A stretch of DNA of 41,672 bases from a bacterium (GTDB lineage: Bacteria; Patescibacteriota; Minisyncoccia; Phycocordibacterales; SBAW01): positions 1 to 41,672 of the forward strand of contig JAKBZO010000004.1 in the NCBI GenBank assembly GCA_021839985.1, in the 5' to 3' direction. The position numbers and the translations under genes were made by a program. This document shows, one piece after another, positions 21,849 through 30,634 of this stretch (position 1 is the first letter of the stretch; the number at the start of each line of letters is the position of its first letter). The notes beneath the pieces were generated by a model that saw nothing but the letters and a program-made list of their open reading frames with translations, was not told the DNA's origin and did not search any database.

Positions 21849-22205
21849 CCGTGCAGTGGGTTATGAGAGAAGTGTCTACGATGCGTAGTTCATGTTGAAT
21901 GCTCAATGCGGTAGGTAGAACACGAACGAAATCCTACCGAACCAGAGTCTCGAAGTTTCGCCCCGCCGGCGAGACGATCAGCAGGGCAGAGTCTGTATAT
22001 TACACCGCGATCACACTACAGACATGGTGTGGACGGTGTCGGTTGGCTGGGGCCTAAAGTTAGGCGCGAGCGAACGCGAATTCCTGTGCCGAGAAATACG
22101 GCGAGGTAACTGAGTTTGCAGTTATGGGTCGCAAGGTTTTAAGGAGACTTGCACTCCTGCATCGCAACTTCTGTCAAAGATCCATTGTCTAGGCCAAGCA
22201 TCCCC
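21824..22205 (-). ncRNA. ssrA: Transfer-messenger RNA (tmRNA)
   Basis: Rescues stalled ribosomes with SmpB. The 5' end GGGGATG pairs with CATCTCC near the 3' end. The T-arm GGGAG-TTCGATT-CTCCC is intact. The tag frame starts at GCA (22119) and reads ANSVTSPYFSAQEFAFARA, then TAA (22060). The final ARA is a variant of the common C-terminal ALAA. The encoded 3' end is ACCG, so the CCA must be completed enzymatically. No promoter is seen directly upstream, so it is probably processed from a smpB-ssrA transcript. smpB is the next gene, 79 nt away. Confidence 0.93.
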
Positions 22206-22211
22206 AGTGAA

Positions 22212-22264
22212 CCAGCTGGTAGGTTGTAGGTGTGAGGTTGTAGGGAAACCAAACACCGAAACCA
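22212..22264 (-). repeat. Heptad-repeat element E (smpB-ssrA)
   Basis: TAG at 22220, 22227 and 22241 with GAG at 22234 keeps an exact 7-nt period. AGCTGGTAG, TTGTAGGTGT and GGGAAACCAAA are shared with element B, 18 kb away. The 3' arm is only partly complementary (ACACC, AACC). Confidence 0.75.
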
Positions 22265-22283
22265 ACTGACTCAGTGCGAATGC

Positions 22284-22730
22284 TTAGCGATTCTTAAGAG
22301 TACGTTGAATTTCGCGAGAAGTGTCTCGTTTTTTGAGCACCTCGCGCTTGTCGTACTTCTTACGGCCGCGCGCGATCGCGATCTTCAGCTTCAATTTTCT
22401 GTTTTTAGAATACATTGAAAGGGGCACTATTGTCAAGCCTTTCTGCTTTTCAATGCCGGCGAGGGTTTCGATCTCTTTCTTGGTAAGGAGCAGTTTGCGC
22501 GTGCGGGTCTGTTCGTACTCCTTGGGCATGTTCGCTGGTTGATAGGGGCTGATCGACATGCCGACCACATACGCTTCGCCGCCGCGCACGATCACATGCG
22601 AACCTTCAAGTTTGCCCGCCCCGGCGCGGACACTTTTGACCTCAAAGCCGAGCAGTTCAATACCCGCCTCGAATTCTTCGAGGGTTTCGTAGTTAAAGCG
22701 GGCCTTTCTGTTTTCTATGAGGGCATTCAT
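22284..22730 (-). CDS. smpB: SsrA-binding protein SmpB
   Basis: Binds tmRNA and delivers it to stalled ribosomes. It has 148 residues from the ATG at 22730: NALIENRKARFNYETLEEFEAGIELLGFEVKSVRAGAGKLEGSHVIVRGGEAYVVGMSISPYQPAN is typical, as is the basic tail RGRKKYDKREVLKKRDTSREIQRTLKNR that enters the mRNA channel. Longer starts at 22745 or 22772 exist but add residues without family support. The start codon lies inside a 19-bp inverted repeat. Confidence 0.95.
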   Translation of the reverse strand: MNALIENRKARFNYETLEEFEAGIELLGFEVKSVRAGAGKLEGSHVIVRGGEAYVVGMSISPYQPANMPKEYEQTRTRKLLLTKKEIETLAGIEKQKGLTIVPLSMYSKNRKLKLKIAIARGRKKYDKREVLKKRDTSREIQRTLKNR

Positions 22731-22847
22731 GAAATTTTGGCGCATTGCGTTGTCGGGCGCTCCGGCGCTCACTCACCTTACGAATAAGTAAGGCTCGCTT
22801 CGCTCCTCGCGCTCTCCTAGCACTGCATCCAAAATTTCATGAATGCC
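22722..22847. repeat. 19-bp inverted repeat enclosing the smpB start
   Basis: GGCATTCATGAAATTTTGG (22722-22740) and its exact complement (22829-22847), 88 nt apart. The left arm contains the smpB start codon. The spacer includes CCTTAC-gaataa-GTAAGG and GCTCGCTTCGCTCCTCGCGC, like the spacer after secY. Confidence 0.8.
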
Positions 22848-22883
22848 GTGCCACGCTGAGCGTATGGTTCTACTATTACATAA

Positions 22884-22916
22884 AAAACCGCCAGACACAT
22901 GGTCCGGCGGTGAGTG
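22884..22916 (-). terminator. Terminator of the ~310-nt RNA
   Basis: CCGCCGGAC-catgt-GTCTGGCGG followed by TTTTTT on the minus strand. Confidence 0.88.
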
Positions 22917-23196
22917 GGGGATCGAACGGCTTAGCCTTGGATGCTGGTCGAGCCTCTGCGGTTTCCCCCGAAGGTTAATCCGCAAATTGGATCCGGGCTC
23001 GTTGAGGTCTTCACCGCAACGACATATCCCGGATCGTTGGCAGCCACCCGTCTTCGACTTAGGACTCTCACCATCGGTCTACTCTAGAAGAGCGTGAGCG
23101 TAGTTCTTTCGAACAGGCCTTGGGCATCTCCTTTGGGCTGATCCCGTCCGCACGGCCTTTGCGGGGGAGTCTCTATTGATTTCCTCCATTCAATCC
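22884..23196 (-). ncRNA. Candidate ~310-nt structured RNA of unknown class
   Basis: A minus-strand unit bounded by a consensus promoter and a terminator, with no ORF. Visible helices include GATCCGGG/CCCGGATC with an inner TCGTTG/CAACGA, TGCGG/CCGCA around CC-TTCG-GG, GTTC-GAAA-GAAC, CTCAC/GTGAG enclosing CTCT-tct-AGAG, and CCGC/GCGG. A 3' GTTCGATCC resembles a T-loop. I do not see the RNase P hallmark GAGGAAAGTCC nor SRP or T-box signatures. It lies upstream of smpB-ssrA on the same strand and is divergent from ftsH. A diverged RNase P RNA remains possible. Confidence 0.65.
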
Positions 23197-23202
23197 ATCG
23201 CA

Positions 23203-23232
23203 AATGTATCACAAGTAGAACACGCGTGTCAA
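23203..23232 (-). promoter_or_regulatory. Strong promoter of the ~310-nt RNA
   Basis: Perfect TTGACA (23232-23227), 18 nt, then an extended -10 TGA-TACATT (23208-23203). It is the best -35 in the window. It is back to back with the ftsH promoter. Confidence 0.8.
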
Positions 23233-23235
23233 AAG

Positions 23236-23244
23236 TGGTATAGT
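23236..23244 (+). promoter_or_regulatory. Extended -10 of ftsH
   Basis: TGG-TATAGT, ending 6 nt before the ATG at 23251. Confidence 0.6.
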
Positions 23245-23250
23245 CGTTGC

Positions 23251-25194
<1,944 letters not shown>

Positions 25195-25204
25195 ATGAAA
25201 TACA

Positions 25205-25235
25205 AAAAAGCGCCGACCCCTGGTCGGCGCTTTTT
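25205..25235 (+). terminator. Terminator of ftsH
   Basis: AAAAA-GCGCCGACC-cct-GGTCGGCGC-TTTTT. Confidence 0.9.
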
Positions 25236-25280
25236 ACGATCTGACTTCATTTCTGGCCGCGCCCATTTTTTGCTGGAGCG

Positions 25281-25309
25281 TTGACAGAAGTATAAACTTA
25301 AGGCACTCT
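25281..25309 (+). promoter_or_regulatory. Possible promoter of the 25440 gene
   Basis: Perfect TTGACA (25281-25286), 17 nt, then CACTCT, a weak -10. It would give a leader of ~125 nt. Confidence 0.35.
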
Positions 25310-25342
25310 GGTTGCTAGTTAGGCAGCTCTTTGAGACCAGCG

Positions 25343-25433
25343 TTCGCCACAGCAGAAAGTCGCCTAGAGAATAGGCCGTTCTCTGCTGTGGCGAAACCTG
25401 TCGGGTTGAGTCGTACAGCATGCTCCTGAGGAG
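25343..25433 (+). promoter_or_regulatory. Structured leader of the 25440 gene
   Basis: A perfect 14-bp stem TTCGCCACAGCAGA (25343-25356) / TCTGCTGTGGCGAA (25382-25395), with GCCT/AGGC inside. Then CTCCT-g-AGGAG (25423-25433), which pairs with the Shine-Dalgarno AGGAG. It looks suited to translational control; no known riboswitch class is recognised. Confidence 0.5.
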
Positions 25434-25439
25434 AAAATA

Positions 25440-26147
25440 ATGTCGAAAGATATGTTGGGTTCAGTCGTCCGCGCCGCAGTCGGCGTCCCGCAAGATCGGA
25501 TGAATGCGCTCGCGAAGCTTGCGAGCGCGATGGCGGCAAGCGCCTCGGAGGGGAGGGCGTGGCACGCGCATCTCAAGACCTTGCTCCAGCAAGGTCTGCC
25601 CTCATCCGAAGGTATCGCGCCTACCACGTTCGAGCGCAACGAGTACGGCCACATCGTCTTCACGATCACCGGCCTTGACCTCACGGGCGCCGAAGAGATC
25701 GAGCGGCTCGAAACTGCCGATTATCGCATTGGCGGCTACGCGCGGCAAATGCTCACCAGCACGAAGGGCGATAGTTATGATGCCAATCATCGGCTCATTG
25801 CTGGGCGGCAGTACAGGATCGCCCTCCTGCCGGGTAAGCACATCGTTCGCGACTCGGATCGCACGACGAACAACTTGCGTGCGGAGGGTATGAAGCTCGG
25901 CTACGGCAAGCCGCTCGCCGGCGTCGCGCCTCGCATTCGCGAGGTCGTATCTGACAAGCGGATGGGAGAAATGGGGTTCGAGTACATAGCCACCCTCCAT
26001 GATTCGATCACCGATGCAGACGGCTTCCCGGGCGTCCTCGGTGCGAGCCGCCGCGATAGCGGACGACGGCTGGGCGGCGCTTGGGGTCGTCCCGGCGAAC
26101 TGTGGAATGACATCGGCGCCTTCCCCTTCCTGCTTCCCGCAAGTTAG
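25440..26147 (+). CDS. Hypothetical protein of a Parcubacteria-type family
   Basis: 235 residues, function unknown, with no signal or membrane segment. The N-terminal ~60 residues are helical and Ala-rich (RMNALAKLASAMAASASEG), then PTTFERNEYGHIVFTITGLDLTGAEEIERL, RQYRIALLPGK, and the C-terminal FEYIATLHDSITDADGFPGVLGASRRDSGRRLGGAWGRPGELW ending FPFLLP. The last part resembles the C-terminus of the 4331 protein in layout (hydrophobic strand, I-x-D-x-(D/E)-G, R, G, final F-x-F-x-L-P). AGGAG six bases before the ATG supports the start. It has its own terminators on both sides, as the 4331 gene does. Confidence 0.75.
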   Translation: MSKDMLGSVVRAAVGVPQDRMNALAKLASAMAASASEGRAWHAHLKTLLQQGLPSSEGIAPTTFERNEYGHIVFTITGLDLTGAEEIERLETADYRIGGYARQMLTSTKGDSYDANHRLIAGRQYRIALLPGKHIVRDSDRTTNNLRAEGMKLGYGKPLAGVAPRIREVVSDKRMGEMGFEYIATLHDSITDADGFPGVLGASRRDSGRRLGGAWGRPGELWNDIGAFPFLLPAS

Positions 26148-26181
26148 CGTTCTGGACTCAGTCGCTCGTGAACGTTTCAGC

Positions 26182-26216
26182 CCCGCATCACGCAAGCGAT
26201 GCGGGACTTTCTTTTA
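26182..26216 (+). terminator. Terminator after the 25440 gene
   Basis: CCCGCATC-acgcaagc-GATGCGGG then ACTTTCTTTTATT. Confidence 0.75.
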
Positions 26217-26229
26217 TTATGTTTTGGCA

Positions 26230-26640
26230 CTAATTCACTACCTGCGTGCAGTAGGCGCAGCGGTGCGCGGTGAGGGGAATGTCGCTGAGGCACTCCGGAC
26301 ATTTCTTCGTGGTCGGATCGGCGGGCGGCTCGGTTCGCATGCGCGAGATGAGCGTGTTGATCGGCGTCACGACGAAGAAGTACACCGCGATCGCCGTGAG
26401 GAGAAAGGATATGAGCGTGTTGATCAGCTCGCCGTACATGAACTGGCTGCCGTTGATCGTGAAATAGAGACCGGCGAAATTCGGCGCGGCGAACACTGCG
26501 GCGATGGAGGGCGTGAGCAGATCTTTCACGAGCGCGGTGACGACCAGGTTGAATGACGCGCCCATGATAACGCCGACCGCCAGGTCGACGACGTTTCCGC
26601 GCAGGATGAATTGTTTGAAACCGGCGAGGATCTTTCTCAT
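26230..26640 (-). CDS. mscL: Large-conductance mechanosensitive channel MscL
   Basis: A pressure-release channel of the inner membrane. It has 136 residues: FKQFILRGNVVDLAVGVIMGASFNLVVTALVKDLLTP is the MscL signature with TM1, and FLLTAIAVYFFVVTPINTLI is TM2. After TM2 is a short linker and a two-CxxC zinc-ribbon-like tail (CPECLSDIPLTAHRCAYC) in place of the usual amphipathic bundle helix; such tails occur in some MscL proteins. An extended -10 on the minus strand (TGA-TATAGT, 26654-26649) lies 8 nt before the ATG. Confidence 0.96.
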   Translation of the reverse strand: MRKILAGFKQFILRGNVVDLAVGVIMGASFNLVVTALVKDLLTPSIAAVFAAPNFAGLYFTINGSQFMYGELINTLISFLLTAIAVYFFVVTPINTLISRMRTEPPADPTTKKCPECLSDIPLTAHRCAYCTQVVN

Positions 26641-26744
26641 ATATCGGTACTATATCACTATTGTCACCAGCGTCCGTGGCGAGTAGAGTGTACTCCATGG
26701 GCGTATAGCTCATCCGCCATTGGGCAGAGGCAGAGCCATCGGCT

Positions 26745-26750
26745 TATAAT
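26745..26750 (+). promoter_or_regulatory. -10 box of the tRNA gene
   Basis: TATAAT with TTGGGC at 26720-26725 (19-nt spacer), 29 nt before the tRNA. Confidence 0.55.
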
Positions 26751-26779
26751 GACGAAGGAGTGAGATTGAAAATAAACGT

Positions 26780-26853
26780 GGGTGCGTAGCTCAGTTGGTT
26801 AGAGCACGGAGCTTATACCTCCGCGGTCCCTGGTTCGAGTCCAGGCGCACCCA
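26780..26853 (+). tRNA. tRNA-Ile (anticodon UAU)
   Basis: A full cloverleaf of 74 nt. Acceptor GGGTGCG/CGCACCC, D-arm GCTC/GAGC, anticodon stem CGGAG/CTCCG around loop CTTATAC, giving anticodon TAT, and T-arm CCTGG-TTCGAGT-CCAGG. The discriminator is A and CCA is not encoded. It reads AUA. Most bacteria read AUA with a CAU anticodon modified to lysidine, so UAU is unusual. Confidence 0.93.
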
Positions 26854-26926
26854 CGTTTGTTTTTAGATCGAGCGAGCGACGATGTTGTGCGAGCTGTTCA
26901 CAACTGCAAGCGGCTTCTCGGGGCGG

Positions 26927-26945
26927 TGCTATCCTTGAATCAAGG
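26927..26945 (+). promoter_or_regulatory. Extended -10 and SD-like palindrome before the kinase gene
   Basis: TGC-TATCCT (box 26930-26935), then the palindrome CCTTG-aat-CAAGG overlapping it and directly abutting the ATG. Confidence 0.4.
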
Positions 26946-29900
26946 ATGGGCAATTTCTTTCAAAGGTTAACTCGTAAATATTCTCCGATCCCGGAGCTTA
27001 GCGTCACCCTCGTCTTGTCGCTGTTCTTGTTCGTCGTCGTCGAGATGTTCCGCGATCGACTGTACTTTGTCGTAGGCGCGCCACTCTACCTCGATTTTCA
27101 TAACATCGTCGAGTTCGGAAGCGTCGTCGTTTCGCTATCGATATTCAGTTTCGGGTGGTTTACCTACAAGCAGTCCAAGAACGACTTCGCTCTTTTCTTG
27201 GGAGTGATGTTCCTCGGCGTCGCGATACTCGACTTCATGCATGCGCTGAGTTTCCCCGGCATGCCGGCGTTCGTCACGCCGAGCTCGACCGATAAGGGTA
27301 TTCAGTTCTGGATCGCCGCTCGCGTGCTTGCCGCGGTCGCGTTCCTTGTGGTCGCGTTCATTCCATCGAAGTCGAAGACAACGTCGTTCCCGAAAAAAAG
27401 CCTGCTCGTGATCGCCCTTCTCTTCGTATGCGCCGAGTTCATGTGGGTGACGCTCGCTCCGGCTACGCTACCAGCTATGTTCGTTGCGGGTATTGGGCTT
27501 ACGCCGCTGAAGATAGCGATGGAATATGTGATCATTGCGCTCTGCGTGCTTGCGCTCGTGGCGTTCTATGCCCGTTTCCGAAAGACGCGGGATCAGATCT
27601 TAGTGTGGTTCATGTGTGCGCTGGTCATCAGCGTGTTCAGCGAGTTGGCATTCACGCTCTACACGAGTGCGTATGACACCTACAACATGCTCGGGCACGT
27701 GTATAAATTGGCGGCGTACCTGCTCATTTATCGAGCGATATTTACCACTTCTGCGCGCCGTCCCTATGAAAAGCTTGCTGAAAGTGAGCAGGCGCTTGAA
27801 GCGTCTGTTCGTACGCTCAAGATGCTCAGCGCGTGCAACCAAGCGCTGGTGCGAGCGCAAAACGAACAAGAACTATTCCAGCAGGTCTGTGATGATATCG
27901 TTCACATTGGGAAATATCGCTTGGCTTGGGTCGGCTTTGTCGATGGGGAAGAACAAAAAGGAGTGCGACTCGTCGCTGAAGCAGGATTCGATACTGAAGA
28001 TCCAACCGGATGGGCACGTTCCTTTTGGGCAGACACTGAAGGAGAGGACGGACCGGTGAGCGCTGCGGTCAGCACGAAGACGCCGGTCATCATGCACGGT
28101 ATCGGAAGCGGTGCGGGGTCTCCGAAGATGCGCGAAGCTGCGGCGAAATACGGCTTCTCATCGGTGATGGCGTTCCCGCTCATATACGACGGCACGATAG
28201 GAGCGCTGAGTGTCTATTCGACCGACCCGAGCGCGTTCACCAAGAGTGAGGTGGCGACGCTCTCGGAATTGGCAAGCGACCTGTCGTATGGAGTGCGATC
28301 GCTGCAGATGTATGCACACGAGAGACAAGGCGAGGAGCGACTGCGCCAGTCGGAAGAGAAATTCAAAGCGATCTTCAATAATGCGATGGACGGCGTGATC
28401 TTAGCCGATGTTGAGACAAAAAAGTTTTTTGACGCGAACGCTACGATGAGCCGCATGCTCGGGTATGATCTTAATGAGATCAAGGAGCTGGGAATAGCCG
28501 ACATCCACCCGGAAGAAAGCCTGCCGTACGTGCTTGACAAAGTTGAGCAACAGCTCAAGGGGGAGACAACGCTGGCAGAAAACATTCCCGTGAAAAGGAA
28601 GGACGGCGGAGTGTTTTATGCGGACGTCAACTCAAGCCAAGTCATCATCGGCGGGAAAAAGTATCTTCTCGGCGTCTTTAGAGATATATCGAAGCGCAAA
28701 CAGGCGCAGGAGGCTGTCAAGGAGAGTGAAGAAAAATTCTCCAAAGCTTTTTTTATCTCTCCTAACCTAATGGCTATCACCGTACCAGAGACCGGAGAGA
28801 TCATTGAGATCAATGATGCATTCTGTAGATTTTTCGGATATGCTCGCGAAGAGGTCATTGGTCACAGCACGATCGGGCTGCGTATGTGGGCTGATCTGAA
28901 CCAAAGAGATCAAATGCTCGAAGAACTGAATCGGTCTGGAAGCGTTCGCGATCAAGAGGTTGGTCTGCGGATGAAGTCAGGTGGGATACGATCCGTCCTC
29001 GATTCGTTCGACTTTATCTTGATCGGCGGCAAGAAATATCTATTGAACGTTGCCGTGGACATCACGGAGCGTAAACAGTCTGAGGCGGCATTACGTAAGA
29101 GCGAAGCCGACCTGGAGGAAGCCCAGGCCCTGGCGCGTCTGGGCAGTTGGAGCTGGGACATACCGACCGACACCATTTCTTGGTCTGCGGAGTACCGTCA
29201 GATCTATCATATCGGCCCTAACGATCCGACGCCGAATTATGAAGAACACCTCAAGGCCTATACGGCGGAAAGTGCCGCAGCGCTTGATGCGGCGGTCAAG
29301 AAAACTATAGAGACCGGCGAATCATATGCATTGGAACTTCAGTATGCGAAGCCTGATATTGCTGGCATGTGGGTACTTGCGCGCGGCGTTGCGGTGCGCG
29401 ATGCACAGGGTAAGGTTACGGGTCTCCATGGGACCGTGCAGGATATAACCGAGACGAAAGTGCTAGAGAAGATGCGCACCGACTTCTTGTCGCTTGCGTC
29501 TCATCAGCTGCGCACGCCGCTCTCTGGCACGAAGTGGCTCATTGAGACGCTTATTGCAGGCCGAAAGGGGCCGCTGACTCCGGAGCAGAAAGATTATTTG
29601 AACAACATCTATGCCGTAAATGAGCGCATGATAAAGCTGGTGTTCGATATGCTTGCCGTGTTGCGTTTCGAGAGTGGCGTGCTCACCGTGGAGAGAAAGA
29701 GCGTCGATGCGGGGCAGGTCTTCTCGAATATCCTATCGACTATGGGTCCTGCCGCAGCCAGCAAGCACGTGACGGTCACCGATCTTTCTGCCGCAAGAAG
29801 TCTCCCAACCATTGAGGCCGACCCGATTCTTCTGAATACCATTCTTGAATCCTTGGTGTCCAACGCTATCGAGTACTCGCTTCCGGGCGGGGAGGTGGTC

Positions 29901-30170
29901 CTCGATGTAACGGTTCTCGGTGATCGCGCGGCCTTTTCGGTGAAAGATTCCGGGATCGGCATACCAAAAGATGAACAAGACAAGATATTCGACCGTTTCT
30001 ATCGGGCGTCGAATGCCAAGAAGCTTAAACCGGGTGGAAGCGGTTTGGGGCTGTATCTCGCCGCCCTTCTCGCTAAAGCATTGGATGGCGCCATCACGTT
30101 CGAATCGGAGGAAGGGAAGGGCTCGATCTTTTTGCTGGCTATCCCCACTACGACGCCGAACCGACCTTGA
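26946..30170 (+). CDS. MASE3-like/GAF/PAS sensor histidine kinase
   Basis: 1074 residues. An N-terminal membrane domain of seven or so segments (to ~270) contains FHNIVEFGSVVVSLSIF and LDFMHALSFPGMP, like the MASE3 sensor domain. A GAF domain (~300-455) and three PAS domains (~465-590, 595-715, 725-845) follow. The dimerisation domain has LASHQLRTPLSGTKWLIETL with the phospho-acceptor His at 853. The ATPase domain has the N box SLVSNAIEYS and KDSGIGIPKDEQDKIFDRFYRA then GGSGLGLYLA. There is no fused receiver domain; the partner is probably the response regulator starting 18 nt downstream of its stop. It likely senses a membrane or redox/ligand signal. Confidence 0.93.
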   Translation: MGNFFQRLTRKYSPIPELSVTLVLSLFLFVVVEMFRDRLYFVVGAPLYLDFHNIVEFGSVVVSLSIFSFGWFTYKQSKNDFALFLGVMFLGVAILDFMHALSFPGMPAFVTPSSTDKGIQFWIAARVLAAVAFLVVAFIPSKSKTTSFPKKSLLVIALLFVCAEFMWVTLAPATLPAMFVAGIGLTPLKIAMEYVIIALCVLALVAFYARFRKTRDQILVWFMCALVISVFSELAFTLYTSAYDTYNMLGHVYKLAAYLLIYRAIFTTSARRPYEKLAESEQALEASVRTLKMLSACNQALVRAQNEQELFQQVCDDIVHIGKYRLAWVGFVDGEEQKGVRLVAEAGFDTEDPTGWARSFWADTEGEDGPVSAAVSTKTPVIMHGIGSGAGSPKMREAAAKYGFSSVMAFPLIYDGTIGALSVYSTDPSAFTKSEVATLSELASDLSYGVRSLQMYAHERQGEERLRQSEEKFKAIFNNAMDGVILADVETKKFFDANATMSRMLGYDLNEIKELGIADIHPEESLPYVLDKVEQQLKGETTLAENIPVKRKDGGVFYADVNSSQVIIGGKKYLLGVFRDISKRKQAQEAVKESEEKFSKAFFISPNLMAITVPETGEIIEINDAFCRFFGYAREEVIGHSTIGLRMWADLNQRDQMLEELNRSGSVRDQEVGLRMKSGGIRSVLDSFDFILIGGKKYLLNVAVDITERKQSEAALRKSEADLEEAQALARLGSWSWDIPTDTISWSAEYRQIYHIGPNDPTPNYEEHLKAYTAESAAALDAAVKKTIETGESYALELQYAKPDIAGMWVLARGVAVRDAQGKVTGLHGTVQDITETKVLEKMRTDFLSLASHQLRTPLSGTKWLIETLIAGRKGPLTPEQKDYLNNIYAVNERMIKLVFDMLAVLRFESGVLTVERKSVDAGQVFSNILSTMGPAAASKHVTVTDLSAARSLPTIEADPILLNTILESLVSNAIEYSLPGGEVVLDVTVLGDRAAFSVKDSGIGIPKDEQDKIFDRFYRASNAKKLKPGGSGLGLYLAALLAKALDGAITFESEEGKGSIFLLAIPTTTPNRP

Positions 30171-30173
30171 GAG

Positions 30174-30182
30174 TGATATCAT
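30174..30182 (+). promoter_or_regulatory. Extended -10 of the first response regulator
   Basis: TGA-TATCAT, ending 6 nt before the ATG at 30189. It supports that start over the TTG at 30183. Confidence 0.5.
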
Positions 30183-30188
30183 TTGAAT

Positions 30189-30575
30189 ATGAGTAAAAGC
30201 AATACCATTCTGGTCGTCGAAGATGAAGATTTCTTGGGGCGAGTACTTATCGACAATCTCTCAGCCGAAGGATTCCAGACCGACCTTGCGGTCGACGGCG
30301 AAGAAGCTGTCGAAAAGATGCGCAAAGAGAAGCCGGCGCTCATCTTGCTCGACCTCTTGCTCCCGAAAAAAGACGGGTTTTTTGTCTTGGAGGAGGTGAG
30401 GAGTAATCCTGAACTCAAACTAGTGCCCGTTATCGTGCTCTCCAATCTCGGGGGCGATGAAGACATCAAGCGCGCGCTTGCGCTTGGTGCGAATGACTAT
30501 TTCGTTAAATCGCAGCATCCGATCGTTGAAGTGATCGAAAAAGTGAAGAACATCATGGAGGGCAAGAGGTCCTGA
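30189..30575 (+). CDS. Single-domain response regulator
   Basis: 128 residues, a receiver domain only. Acidic pair in VVEDEDF, phospho-acceptor Asp in ILLDLLLPKKDG (~residue 54), Ser in VIVLSNL and Lys in YFVKSQH. It has no output domain, so it would act by protein contact or as a phosphorelay step. It directly follows the kinase gene. Confidence 0.95.
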   Translation: MSKSNTILVVEDEDFLGRVLIDNLSAEGFQTDLAVDGEEAVEKMRKEKPALILLDLLLPKKDGFFVLEEVRSNPELKLVPVIVLSNLGGDEDIKRALALGANDYFVKSQHPIVEVIEKVKNIMEGKRS

Positions 30576-30634
30576 CGCAAGCTTCGGCCGGAGAGCCCCG
30601 AGAGTCATTACCAGGCAGCGTAATCGTACTTTAT

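Noticed and set aside
21508-21906. ORFs on both strands across the tmRNA 3' region
   Set aside because: They translate tmRNA and repeat sequence (e.g. WRWGESNSRA), a common artefact near tRNA and tmRNA ends.
22884-23196. T-box leader or group I intron for the ~310-nt RNA
   Set aside because: No T-box AGGGTGGNACCGCG-type motif and no group I P7 signature; the downstream gene is smpB.
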